64,000 nucleotides of DNA from Bretschneidera sinensis (lineage: Eukaryota > Streptophyta > Magnoliopsida > Brassicales > Akaniaceae). Position numbers and translations under genes: made by a program. Location: assembly GCA_023935145.1 (NCBI GenBank), contig CM043699.1, positions 108,034,036 through 108,098,035 of the forward strand, written 5' to 3'. The notes under the pieces are model-generated. The model saw only the letters and a list, made by a program, of their open reading frames with translations, was not told the origin of the DNA and did not search any database. The stretch's first letter is position 1; every line of letters starts with the position of its first letter. Below are positions 35,132-47,004 of the stretch, piece by piece.

Positions 35132-35427
35132 GGTAAAATCATAATTATCATAATCGATTCGGTCTAGGCTCCAAGTCATTGGTTTATTAGTTCAATAAGT
35201 GAGTCAATGATTATTTTTTAAATAATAAAAAATATAGTAATTATAATAATGTTTATTATATTATATAATTACCTATAAAAGTATAAAATCTATAAATTAT
35301 CGAACTCAAGGTTGATAAAAATAACTAATAAATAATGTCTTAATCATGATTAATTAACAAATAATCATTTATGAGAGTTAAATATATGAATTAAAAGTGT
35401 CTTAAAAATGTTCTATATATAAAAATA

Positions 35428-36634
35428 AGGCTAAATTTCATAGAAAACACTGTGGTTTGGTCTAGTTTCATAACAAACCTTGATGTTTGGTTTGTTTCAT
35501 ACTAAACCATGTGGTTGACAAAGTTAACACCAGGGTTAGCGGTGTTAACTTTGGGTTTATTCTGAAATTTTACAAAATCATAGGGTTTTATATGTAATTT
35601 AACGTTTTAAAACAAAATTAATCTTTTTCCAACCCAACCGCCGGCCACCACACACCAGCTACTGGCCACCACACCATAGCCGTCGACCACCCTCATTTTC
35701 CCCTTATTCTTTTTCTCATTTTCTTTTCCTTTCCTTCTACTCATTTTCCTTTCCTTCTTCTTATTTCTCTCCACCAGCCCAGCCGCAGGCAATCCTCTCC
35801 CCCGTCGCTGGCAATCATCTCCCCCTGATATCGGCCACCTTCTCTTCCTTTTCCCCTTCTTCTTCTCCTTCTTTTCCTTTCCTTCTCCTTTTTCCTTTCT
35901 TTTTTCTCTCTCTTCCTCAGCCTAGCCGTCGGCCACCTTCTTCCTCTCTTCTTCTCCTCCTTCTTCTATTTTTCTTTTTCCCCTTCTCCTCTTCCTTCAC
36001 CTTGCGCTTCTTCTCACCCTCACCATCGCGCCACCATCCCTCCATCTCTTCGTCTTCTTCTTTCTTCTTCCCTATCTCCTCTCTTCTTCTTCTTCTTTCT
36101 TTTTCCTCCTCTCATCTCTTCTTCTTCTCATTTCTTATTCTTTTCATTTATTCTTCTTCTTCTTCTTCCTCTCTTCTCTTCCTTCTCTCTCACCTGGCTG
36201 CAAGTTCCTCTCCCTAAAAATCAACTTTTAGATTTTGAGAAAGAACAAAGGAGAAGGAGAAGAGGGAAGGATGGTGGTGCGATGGTGAGGGTGAGTGGAA
36301 GGGCATGCGGTGAGGGAAGAGGAAAATGGGAAGAAAAAAAAGATAAGGAGGGGATGAGGAAGGGGAAAAGGGGTTGGCCGGGGACAAGGGGTATGGTCGG
36401 CGGCTAGGGGAGAGGGAGGAGGAATTTGCAGAGAGATGGAGAGAGTTTTTAAAAAAATGTTAAATTACATAGAAAACCTTATGATTTTGTTAAATTTCAT
36501 AATAAACCCAAAGTTAATAGACTTAAACCCTATGCAAACTTTGTCAACCACAAGGTTTAGTATGAAACAAACCAAATCCCAGAGTTTGTTATGAAACTGG
36601 ACCAAGCCATATGGTTTTCTATAAAATTTAATCT
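35428..36634. mobile_element. MULE-like foldback element, 1.2 kb
   Basis: Long inverted arms: left AGGCTAAATTTCATAGAAAAC ... GGTTTGTTTCATACTAAACC, right the inverted equivalents ending AAATTTAATCT. Arms run at least 180 bases and pair again near the centre (CTCACCCTCACCATCGCG with CGATGGTGAGGGTGAG). AAAAATAA flanks both sides (about 35421-35428 and 36635-36642), fitting an 8-9 bp target duplication. The centre is a CT-rich low-complexity stretch with no supported gene. Confidence 0.8.
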
Positions 36635-37514
36635 AAAAATAATAATATATTATTTATATTTTGTACTTATGAGTTAAGGGTTATATATTAAATATGGACA
36701 TTATTTCACCAAAAGATAGTTATCTTAGTGGTTATTTGTTAGAACTTTCACTAAGCTAAGTAGCTAACTAAGGTTCAAGTCACCACTTAGATTTTTCTTT
36801 GGGCAAATTTCACCGCACTACCTCAAAGTTTTCTAGAAATGAACTAACATACCAAGTCTTTTTAAAGCCTATGATTCACCTCTAAAACACCAAATTTCAC
36901 CATAAAGAAGTCCCAATATGAATTTCTTTGAAGAATTAAAGTTTTAACTGAATATTAATTTTCATGATGACCAAAGTACTCATAGTGTTAAAATATCTCC
37001 AAGTGATTATGATAATTTTAATAATTCTATTTATAAATTATTTATCTCAAAATTGTTTATAACACAAATTTTTAGGTTATTTGATTTTAATTTTTTTCTA
37101 AAAAGAATAAAAACATGCAGTATCATTTTAATTTTTAAAATAAAAAAGTTTGTCTTTGATTTTTCTTTTATGATGGTCCTTGATATTTATTTAATTGAAA
37201 TGTTAGGCTATTTAATTTTATAAAAAAACATATCAACAATCATTTCATTTAAAATATTTATTTTTTATAATAGTTTTTATTTGAGGATGCGATAGGCAAT
37301 GATATCATAATATTTTTTTAAAATATAAAATATATGAAGTACATTTTTTTATACCATATAATAGAATATAAATCAATTTAAAATACACTTTTAACAATTT
37401 TCGAAAAAAATGATGATAGTTTTCTTTCTAAAAATAGTACCGAAAAATTCATTGTTAAACATGTTCCATCTCTAATACTTTTATTTTTTTTAAAAAAATA
37501 ATCTTTATGATACC

Positions 37515-39151
37515 TAATGAGTGCCAAATATTGCATATTTTGACCCCTTAATTTACATTTGTTAGCTTAGGAATTTTTTACTTTGAGTTGTTTTTTTTTT
37601 TTTTTTTCGTGTTTTACAGGTTTACAAGCACTTGGAAAGGAGTTTCACAAAATTGCCAGTACAGATTAGTTATTTTTGTGGATTAAACTATATTGATTCA
37701 AGAAGAATCAGGAGATGAGCCATATATGATTAGAAAGATCCAACTGTCTATTTTCTGGAGAATTTTATGGCTCGTAAATATGATTTTTCTAGAGAAAGTT
37801 ATGGCAGTTTTAGTAGACAACGGTTAAGCTGTGCGTGATTTCAGCGTGGAAGAAGTGATTTTAGCGTATTAAAACTGTAATTATTCAGGAAGAACCAGGA
37901 GTGAGCCATATTTATTTGGAAAGATTTGGCTGTCTATTTTTTGGGGAATTTTACGACTCGTAAATACGATTTTTCTAGAGAAAGTTATGGCAGTTTTAGT
38001 AGACAAAGGTCAGGCTGTGCGGGATTTCAGCGTGGGCAGAAGTTTTGAAGGGCATGTGAAGGCTTAAATCCAACATCCCACATCGGTTGGAACACATTTT
38101 ATATCCCACATCAGATTGGTAACACATTGCACTCATGGAGTTCCCCTATAAAAGCCTTATTTCACTTCATAAAAAAGGTGTGCAATCTCAGAGGCTTTGC
38201 TATCCAAAAGGTGCAATCTCGGAGGCTTTGCTACCCAAAGTGTGCAATCTCGGAGGCTTTGCTACCCAAAGGGTGCAGTCTGGAAGGCTTTGCTACCAAA
38301 GGAGGAGACCGTGAGGGCTTTTTGGAGCAATCCAGAGGAAGCACCGCACAACAGCTGTGGGTGGAATTTCTCTCTCCATGTATTGTTAGTTTTAATTTAT
38401 TTCTTTTAAGTTTTAAAGTTTAATGTTTAGCCCTAATTTTTCCTTGAGATTTTTGTTGTCCATTATATTTATGGGTAACTAAATTCTCAAGTTTGGCTAG
38501 GGATGAACTTGCACAGTTGATGGTATTTTTGTTTATTTTTAATTTATATATTTGAGTTTCAATTACTAAACTCTTTTGTTTTATCATTCTTAATTTATTG
38601 GTGATGTTTCCTTTTCTGAATAATCTTAGAATTTATTCTGTTTATAGATTCAGTCATGCTTTTTTTATTGAATGGTTTAGCTCTTTGATTATGTTTGGAT
38701 CAATTATTTATCTATATTGATTTAGTTCTTTGCTGCAATATCGCTTCCTGAGTCTATTGTCGTCGTTGGATTTTCTCAATAGTGATAATAATTTACATAT
38801 TTTAAAAGTGATAAATGATTTTTCAAAAGGGTTACATTTGGTTTAATCTTGGTTTATAAATCCATATCCTCTGATTGGAAATTTTGGAAATTTAGTTTCC
38901 CATTGAGTTATTCAATGAATTAAGAGTAATTAAAATATTGGATCTGTGCAAGGGATTCCCGACGCTTTACTATTTATCAAATTTGCTTTATTTTAATTTG
39001 CATTTTAAAATTAATCTTTGTTCTCTATCAATCATTCGATATTGTTCTTTAGTTTCTTTGTTCTTTCTACTATTCTTTTAATTTGTCTCCCTGTGGAATC
39101 GACACCCCAAAGCTGTGCTACAACTACCGCATTATTCTTTAGGCGTAATGA
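37515..39151 (+). repeat. 5' LTR of the Athila-like element (1637 bp)
   Basis: It starts TAATGAGTGCC (TG mutated) and ends CGTAATGA. It carries two tandem copies of a unit of about 187 bp (from about 37695 and 37883), a TATA box TATAAAAG at 38147-38154, and four copies of a 31-bp unit with GAGGCTTTGCTACC (38177-38301) just after it, in the likely leader. Confidence 0.9.
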
Positions 39152-39339
39152 AATTTTGGCGCCATTGCCGGGGAGACGATAAAAGAATTGCTAGATAGTT
39201 TTTCTTTTCAGTAGTTTGTAAAGGTGGTAACTTCGTTCTTTCTTTTAGCTTGCTGCATTATTTATTTATTTATTTTTTTTCTTTTCTCTCTCTTCTTTCT
39301 TTTTATAGTATTATTATTATTATTATTTTGTGACCATGC

Positions 39340-41078
39340 ATGCACAGATATAGAGATGCTTTGGGTAGATTTGCTTGTAGGCTTGTGTTAGAGTCAGAAT
39401 TAAATTCATTTTTAAATCCTTTATTTGATAATCCATCTAGTCCCGAAGAAATGAGTGAACACGGAGATCAACCCACTAGGACCCTTCAGGATTACCTCCA
39501 CCCTACACGCGTAGCCACACCATCATGCGTCATGTTTCCAGCTAATACTTGCCAACTGGATTTCAAAATTGGGATGATATAGTTACTCCTTACGTTTCAT
39601 GGCTTGGAAAATGAAAATCCATATGTGCACATTAGGGAGTTTGAGGAAGTAGTTGCGACTTTTCATAGTCAAAATGCAACTGATGACATTGTAAGACTTA
39701 AGTTCTTTCCTTTCTTTTTGAAGGATAGAGCTAAGAGTTGGCTATACTCACTGAGACCACGATCTATTGGATCGCGGAATGAGATGATTAAGGTTTTCTT
39801 TAACAAATACTTTCCCCAACATAAGACCAATGCTTTAAAAAGGCAAATATCCACCTTTGCACAAAAGGACAGTGAGACTTTGTATCAGTATTGGGAGAGA
39901 TTTAAGGAGTTGTTGAGTATGTGCCCTCACCATGGGTATGAGAATTGGTGCTTAGTGAGCTATTTTTATGAGGGACTTACATATAGAGAGCGCTAATTTG
40001 TGAAGATGATGTGTAATGGTGAGTTCTTACAGAAAGATCCTGATGAGGACATAGAATACCTCAATGAGCTTGCTGAAAAAGCTCACACTTGGACTGGATC
40101 TTGTCCTACTGAAAGCACAAATAGGTCACGACCTGCAGGGAACCCAAATGATGGTGGAATTTACCATCTTAGGGAAGAGGATAACCTAAAGGCTAAGGTT
40201 GAGATGCTCACTAGGGATATATATATGTGTTAAAGACTAAGGGCTTAAAGCCAACACACGTGGCTAATTATGCAGAGTCTTTTGGACCATGTTTTGTGTG
40301 TGGCGGGGTAGATCATCTCGCCAAAGAGTGTCCCCTATTTGCTGAGATGAGAGGGATGTATGAGGAACATTGCAATGCCTTAGGTATGTACAAGAAGCCT
40401 TTTTCACCCTTCTCTGATACCTATAATCTGAAGCGGCGCAATCATCCCAATTTTAGCTGGAAGTCTGAAAACCAATTGCCTGCACAACCCCCTAGATCAT
40501 ATCTTGCACCATATCATGCACCTGTATCTTTTAGGAGTCCTTTAGAAGAAACTTTGTATGCTTTTGTTGAGGCACAGGGTAAGACTAATCAAAGATTTGA
40601 ATCTTTGATTACGCAGGTTGTTGAAGAAAATAAAGAGATAAAGAGCCAAGTGTCCAAATTGATGAGCTCCTTGAGTGTGAACGAGCGAGGTAAGTTCCCT
40701 TCCCAAGCTCAGTCCACACCCCCTTCCCAAGCTCAGTCCACACCCCATGGTCAACAAAAGGTGCAAAAGATTTTGAAGGATGTGAATTCCATTTTGACAC
40801 TAAGTGGTAAGTCATTACACATTCCAACAACGAACAAATCAGAAGATGATTACGAGAGCCACCAGGCATACATGATTGGCTCACTCATGGAAAAGGTCCA
40901 TCACCTTAATCCATTAGAGTCCACCCTCACCTATGGTTTCACAAGAACAGATATTGAGCCAGAATCTGCAGATGTTACTGATAACATTCTTGAGGCCTCT
41001 CCAAATCATACAAGCACCAAATTTGGCAGTGAAGCAGTTGCTGGTGCATTCAACTTATGTTTTTCTAGGAGGGAATAA
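39340..41078 (+). pseudogene. Athila-like gag, broken into four frames
   Basis: Frames 39340-39582, 39604-39996, 40000-40233 and 40227-41078 follow one another. The gag core shows HIREFEEVVATF, FFLKDRAKSWLYSL, FNKYFPQHKT and YWERFKELLSMCPHHG. A zinc knuckle FVCGGVDHLAKEC lies near 40292-40331. The stop at 39994 and two frame changes break it. The C-terminal stretch to 41078 has a short duplicated SQAQSTPPSQAQSTP segment. The protease that should follow is missing. Confidence 0.85.
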
Positions 41079-42460
41079 GAGCATCTTGCTGAAGGCGTAA
41101 AACTTAGCGCTCATGGGAGGCACCCCACAACTTATCCTTTATATTTTTATTGTTACTATTTATTTTTAGTTATTTTTGTTTTATAGTATTACTTTAGTAT
41201 TAATTTTTCAGGGACAATGTGTGCATCAGTTCAAGTTTGGGGGTATGCTATGAGCCATGCCAGTCCAGCTAGTTCTCCATCTCCCAGGTCAGCTCTTTTC
41301 ATGTTATTCACACATTGGGGATAATGTGTAATTTAAGTTTGGGGGTATGGGAGACACACAATTACACATACACACACACTTTGTCCTAGTTTTTGATAAA
41401 TGCATGTTCAGGTTGTTTTGAAAATTTTGGTTGATCTAAACGAATTTATGATTTAATTTCATTAGTAAGCTTAAAACCTTGAAAACATGATTTGATGATA
41501 GAATTTTAAAATCTAAATACTTACTTTAGGCATTTGAGAATTCATATGTTTGATCTAAATCTGACACGAGCACATTAGCACATAATTGTGTGAGGTATGA
41601 CATATGATTTTAATATGTATGTTTCCATGACTTAACTAAAAACTGAATGACTTATTGGATAAACACTTTGGCATAGAAAAGTCTTTTAAAAATAAATTGC
41701 ACAAAAAGAGAAAAATGCTCATGATGATCATTAATAAACTTTCCGCTGAGTAACTAGACCTCTTGCCTCAGTAAGCAGTGTGTTCACGTCAAAATGTGAG
41801 AATTTTATTAATAATGGTCATTGATAAACTTTCTGCTGAGTAACTGGACCTCCTGCCTCAGTAAGCAGTGAGTGTTCACGTCAAAAGGTGGGAATTTTGC
41901 TTGGTAGCATTAATACCAATTTAGTTTCGTAGCCTTTTTGACTCGAGTTAGTAAGTCCTTAGGGGTATCTTTACACCTAATGCCCTAAAACCATATGGTT
42001 TGGGAGTTATTGACTCAACACTCGCTACATGGGTCAATTAGAAAGTTTAAGGGAACTAAACATGGCGAAATCTCATAATAAAAGCAAGAAGGAAATAAAA
42101 CTATGACATTATTGTTCATTTTAATAGGAAAGTCGGTGAATCTTGAGACATAGAAACATTACACTTTGAAATTATTTAGAAGGTTCATAGTCATGTGCTA
42201 GTTCACTTTACACTGATGCGAATTTATGATGCCTTAGCCTGTCTCTTGTAAGTAATTAGATTTTAAAATTCTTATTCATCGTGAAAATGGGTTTATATTT
42301 TAAGCTTACTTATGAATAAATATCATGGTTTTATGTGATACTTAAATTTTCTTGATACCATGAATGATGGATTTATCTTTGTGTTCTTTGTTTTTCATTC
42401 AGTTTTTTTTTATTATTTTGTTTTGCTAAGGGACTAGCAAAATGTAAGTTTGGGGGTATT
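41079..42460 (+). other. Non-coding 3' internal region of the Athila-like element
   Basis: It has no open frame of note. Three copies of the polypurine-like word AAGTTTGGGGGTAT lie at about 41233, 41335 and 42446; the last is at the LTR junction. A tandem duplication of about 93 bp (GATAAACTTTCYGCTGAGTAAC ... TCACGTCAAAA) covers about 41727-41905. These are Athila-style 3' features without the coding part in between. Confidence 0.75.
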
Positions 42461-44285
42461 TGATGAGTGCCAAAGATTGCATATTTTGGCCACTTAATTT
42501 ACATTTGTTAGCTTAGGAATTTGTTACTTTGAGTTGTTGTTGTTGTTTTTTTTTTTTTTTTTTTTCGTGTTTTACAGGTTTACAAGCACTTGGAAAGGAG
42601 TTTCACTAAATTGCCAGAATTTCCCATACAGATCAATCATTTTTGCAGATTAAACTGTATTAATTCAAGAAGAACAAGAAGATGAGCCATATATGCTTGG
42701 AAAGATCCGGATGTCTATTTTCTGGGGAATTTTACGGCTCGTAAATATAATTTTTTTTAGAGAAAGTTATGGCAATTTTCATAGACAAAGGTCAAGCTGT
42801 GCGTGATTTCAGCGTGGCAGAAGTGATTTTTGCGGATTAAAACTGTAATGATTTAGGAAGAAACAGGAGATGAGCCATATATGATTGGAAAGATCCGGAT
42901 GTCTATTTTCTGGGAAATTTTACAGCTCATAAATATGATTTTTCTAGAGAAAGTTATGGCAATTTTAGTAGACAAAGGTCAAGCTGTGCATGATTTCAGC
43001 GTGACAGAAGTGATTTTTGCGGATTAAAACTGTAATGATTTAGGAAGAACCAGGAGATGAGCCATATATGCTTGGAAAGATCCGGATGTCTATTTTCTGA
43101 GGAATTTTACGGCTCGTAAATATGATTTTTTCAGAGAAAGTTATGGCAGTTTTAGTAGACAAAGGTCAGGCTGTGCGGGATTTCAGTGTGGGCAGAAGTT
43201 TTGAAGGGCGTGTGAAGGCTTAAATCTCACATCCCACATCAGTTGGAAACACATTTTATATCCCACATCCCACATCGGATTGGTAACACATTGCACTCAT
43301 GGAGTTCCCCTATAAAAAAGCCCCATTTCACTTCATTAAAAAGGTGTGCAATCTCGGAGGCTTTGCTACCCAAATGGTGCAATCTCGGAGGCTTTGCTAC
43401 CCAAAGGGTGCAGTTTGGAAGGCTTTGCTACCAAAGGAGGAGACCTAGAGGGCTTTTTGGAGCAATTCAGAGGAACTTTCGCACAGCAGCTGCGGGTGGG
43501 ATTTCTCTCTCTATGTATTGTTAGTTTTAATTTATTTCTTTTAAGTTTTAAAGTTTAATGTTTAGCCCTAATTTTTCTTTGAGATTTTTGTTGTCCATTA
43601 TATTTATGGGTAACTAAATTCTCAAGTGGGGCTTGGGATGAACTTGCACAGTTGATGGTATTTTTGTTTATTTTTAATTTATGTATTTGAGTTTCAATTA
43701 CTAAACTCTTTGTTTTATCATTATCAATTTATTGGTGATGTTTTCTTTTCCAAATAATCTTAGAATTTATTCTGTTTATAGATTCAGTCATACTTTTTCT
43801 ATTGAATGGTTTAGTTCTTTGATTATGTTTGGATCAATTATTTATCTATATTGATTTAGTTATTTGCTGCAATATCGCTTCCTGAGTATATTGTCGTCAT
43901 TGGATTTTCTCAATAGTGATAATAATTTACGTATTTTAAAAATGGTAAATGATTTTTCAAAAGGGTTACATTTGGTTTAATCTTGGTTTATAAATCCATA
44001 TCTTCCGATTGAGAATTTTGGAAATTGAGTTCCCCATTGAGTTATTCAATGAATTAAGAGTAATTAAAATACCATATCTGTGCAAGGGATTCCGGACGCT
44101 TTATTATTTATCAAATTTTCTTTATTTTAATTTGCATTTTAAAATTAATCTTTGTTCTCCATCAATCATTCAATATTGTTCTTTAGTTTCTTTGTTCTTT
44201 CTACTATTCTTTTAATTTGTCTTCCTGTGGAATCGACACTCCAAAACTGTGCTACAACTACCGCGTTATTCTTTGGGCGTAATCA
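42461..44285 (+). repeat. 3' LTR of the Athila-like element (1825 bp)
   Basis: It starts TGATGAGTGCC and ends GGCGTAATCA. It has three copies of the 187-bp unit (from about 42663, 42852 and 43039) and three of the 31-bp unit (43343-43434), against two and four in the 5' LTR. This accounts for most of the length difference. Confidence 0.92.
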
Positions 44286-44920
44286 ATACCTAAGGGTACT
44301 TTGGTCATCATGAAAAGTAATATCCAGTTAAAATTTTGATTCTATAAAGAAATTCATTTTGGGGTTGTTTGATGGTGGAAATTGATGTTTATAGGTGAAT
44401 CGTGAGTTTTAAAAAAATTTGGTACGTTAGTGTCATTTCAGTAAACTTGGAGGCATTGTACTGTAATTTGCCATTTTTTTACTAAAAATATAAATTTAAG
44501 TTAATTTCTAAAAACCGGTCAAACTGGCTCGGTTCACAAAAAACTGACCAGTTCACACTGTTTGAAACGGTTGAATCCTTTATCAGGTCTTTTGGAAAAT
44601 CCGTATCGTTCTGGCTTCCGATTTACGATCGAACCAGTCCGATTTGATTATGATAACTATAGGTAAAATACATACTTTTGATGATAAAATTCATAATTTT
44701 GGTGTTAATATATATTTTTTGTGGTAAAATTATTCTTTTGTTTATCAATATTTTTATTTTTATAAAGAATATAAATTTATCATAAAAATATATTCTAATA
44801 TATAATTTATAACTAAAATAAATTATATATTTTTTTACCGAGACACTTTAGACTCCACCCTAAAAATGGTGATGAACCAATGTTGAGCCCATAACCATAC
44901 AAAAGCAAGAAAAGTTATTG

Positions 44921-45064
44921 TCTAACACAATTCCATGATATATACATGGTACAAGGGTCCATCTCATATTTGAATGAAAATAAAATATATATTTTTTCCT
45001 TCTTCTCATACTATTTAAAGGTAAAATAAACTCTTATACCATGTATCTCTCATAATACTATGCC
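44921..45064. mobile_element. Foldback MITE of about 145 bp, copy 1
   Basis: The left half (CCATGATATATACATGGTAC ...) and right half (ATACCATGTATCTCTCATAATACTATG) are inverted copies. The copy at 46856-47004 shares the arrangement and the words CATGGTA and CTCATRAYACT. Confidence 0.6.
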
Positions 45065-45282
45065 ACCGGTGCATAACTTCTTCAAAAGTGGAGAACAACT
45101 TGCAAGTACAATTAAAATTCTAGAATTCTTAAAAGACTAAACTAGATACAACCTTTATGTTTTCCGCGCATAAACTTTTAGTAGACCACGTGCTGGGAAT
45201 AAAAGGACCAGCTCTAAAATATTGCATGACTAAATGGGTTTTATCCTTAAGTTTAGAGAGGGCCTGGCCATTGGCTGCCTCT

Positions 45283-46440
45283 AGGGTTGGGCATAAATAA
45301 TCTAAAAGCCTAATCGAACCTAAATCATTCCGTAATCTAACCAAATAAATGGTTAGGGCTTATGGTTAACTCTTTTTATTTTTTGTGTTATAGTTATGGT
45401 TGTGTTCTTGATCTTTACATATGTAGGTTAACCACTTAACCTAACCATATTAAAATTATATATATATGATAAATGTATAATATATATCTAATTAAAATTT
45501 TATTCTTCTAAATTATAATTCTTATGTTTCAAGATCAATGGTATAACTGTAAAATAACTTATAAGTAAAAACCCTAAAATAAAAAGTCAAAAGCCCTAAA
45601 ATCATTTGCACCTCTGGGCTCTCCTCTTTATCTTTGGTTCTTTCTCTGCTTCTCTCTCTGGAACCTTAGGTTGTTGCTGTGCAAATATAAAGTTCTTTTT
45701 TCTATGACACGAGATTTGTTGACTATGTCGGTATCAACTATTGCATCTGAGTCGGCTTTTAGTACCATAGGATGTGTGCTTGATTCATTTCACAACTCTA
45801 TAACTCAAAAAATGGTTGAAGCTCTCATTCGTACACAAGATTGGATTCAGAGAGTCCACTTATAGTAGAAGAAAGCTTGGTTAAACTTGAAAATTTGGAA
45901 TCGAGTATTTTTCTCATTAATTTTGCAATTTTGTGCATAGAAACTAAATTCTAGTTTAATTGGTATTGATTTACTACATGTTTATTTTCTGGTGTATGTT
46001 ATTCTTGGAGTAAGTTGTTGTTTCGAATGAGAATATCCTTTATTTTTTTATTTTTCATTGTTCAAACTTATTATCTTGTGGTTTTTAATACATATATCAA
46101 CTTTGCAATAAACTAATAAGTCTTGAACAATGGATATTGACGATTAAGGGGGTGAACTTGTAGTTGGAGAAGAGTAGATTGGTTGTTTACTTTAATGTTT
46201 TGATTATTTTAGTTTTTATTTGAAAGTTTGTATTTTGTAACTTATTTTGAAGTATTTGAATGCAATCAAATGTTAATAATTTTAATATGGATTGATTGAT
46301 TTATATTATGCTTTGAAAAGTATAGCTTTCTTAAATCGATAAAATTTTGGATTGATTGATTTACATTACTTGATTAATCAATTCAGTGTTGATTTATCCA
46401 ATTAACCAAACCGTTTTCTTAATTTTATATTAGATCAAAA
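45283..46440 (+). mobile_element. hAT element relic
   Basis: A TAGGGTTGGGCATAA start near 45284 is like plant hAT ends. The stretch holds a hAT dimerisation-domain fragment (next entry) and GGTTAACC-rich subterminal sequence on the left, ATTAACCAAACCG on the right. The right terminal repeat and 8-bp target site were not found, so the edges are guesses. Confidence 0.45.
45671..45865 (+). pseudogene. hAT transposase C-terminal dimerisation domain, fragment
   Basis: The frame reads DLLTMSVSTIASESAFSTIG then RTQDWIQ, ending in a stop. The ASESAFST...G core and the QDW ending are the hallmark of the hAT-family C-terminal dimerisation region. The zinc-finger and catalytic parts are missing, so this is a remnant inside the relic. 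Confidence 0.8.
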
Positions 46441-46855
46441 AGTTGTACAAATTTGAGTTATTAAAAATGTAATTAGAATTCTAACTAATTTATCCTCCAA
46501 TTAAAGACATTATTAAAGCATTGATGAAAAATAATTAGGGTTTCATTTTAATCTCTAGAGGGTTTGGAAAATTGAATAAGACCTTCAAATTAAGTTACAT
46601 GGGACCATAGCATTTCCATGCATTAAAGCTAATTTAATGAGAAAAAAATTGGTGGGCTACCGCCACAACCATGCAAATTAAGTTAATACTCCATTAAGAA
46701 GACTAAATTACTCAACTATTAATTGCTATGCTTTTTATTTGGTACAATTAATTGTTTATACTCGTTTTCAAGATATATAATAGTATACATGCTGTTGGAC
46801 ATTTTACTGAAAATAACACACTCTATGAGTGTAATTTGGTCACATTATGGAGAAG

Positions 46856-47004
46856 TTCTTTTAGTATAGTGCCATGAAAGATACATGGTAGAATGATCTA
46901 TCTCACTGTTAAATCGTATGAGAAGAGAGAGAGAAAAATATTTTATTTTCATTCAAGAGTGAAATAGACTTTTGTGCCATGCATTTCTCATGACACTGTG
47001 CTAT
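46856..47004. mobile_element. Foldback MITE of about 150 bp, copy 2
   Basis: The left half (AGTATAGTGCCATGAAAGAT) and right half (TGCATTTCTCATGACACTGTG) are inverted copies around an A/G-rich centre. Same family as the copy at 44921-45064. Confidence 0.65.

Larger units (their letters stand above)
37515..44285 (+). mobile_element. Athila-like Ty3/gypsy retroelement, gag only (non-autonomous)
   Basis: LTRs at 37515-39151 and 42461-44285, perfect target duplication ATACC (37510-37514, 44286-44290), primer site TTGGCGCCATTGCCGGGG at about 39156-39173 (tRNA-Asp type, as in Athila), and a polypurine tract AAGTTTGGGGGTAT just before the 3' LTR. The 3.3-kb internal part holds broken gag and a zinc knuckle, then 1.4 kb of non-coding sequence. 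No protease, RT or integrase is present. Confidence 0.92.
36801..44481. mobile_element. TIR element (own length about 0.9 kb) split by the Athila-like insertion
   Basis: Bases 36801-36990 and 44291-44481 are inverted copies over about 190 bases: GATTCACCTCTAAAACACC pairs with the complement of the 44370-44402 stretch, and ATGATGACCAAAGTAC with GTACTTTGGTCATCAT. The outer ends are GGCAAATTTCACC and its partner GTAATTTGCC. The GGCAAATT-type ends are common in plant MULE-type MITEs. No clean target duplication was seen. Confidence 0.8.
35140..44661. mobile_element. Outer TIR element of a nested stack (own length about 630 bp)
   Basis: The left end CATAATTATCATAATC and the right end GATTATGATAACTATA are inverted copies. 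A direct repeat GGTAAAAT flanks them (35132-35139, 44662-44669). Taking out the two elements nested in it (35428-36634 and 36801-44481) leaves about 630 bases, near the size of the like-ended element at 6693-7352. An 8-bp target site would suit hAT, 9 bp with a mismatch Mutator, so the superfamily is open. Confidence 0.65.

Noticed and set aside
36002..36217. 71-codon Ser/Leu/Phe-rich open frame
   Set aside because: It comes from the CT-rich centre of a MULE-like foldback element; no family resemblance and no splice or start context.
38127..38423. 98-codon open frame with repeated GFA(T/I)QK-like segments
   Set aside because: It is the 31-bp tandem repeat of the Athila-like LTR read through; the 3' LTR gives another version, so it is not a protein gene.
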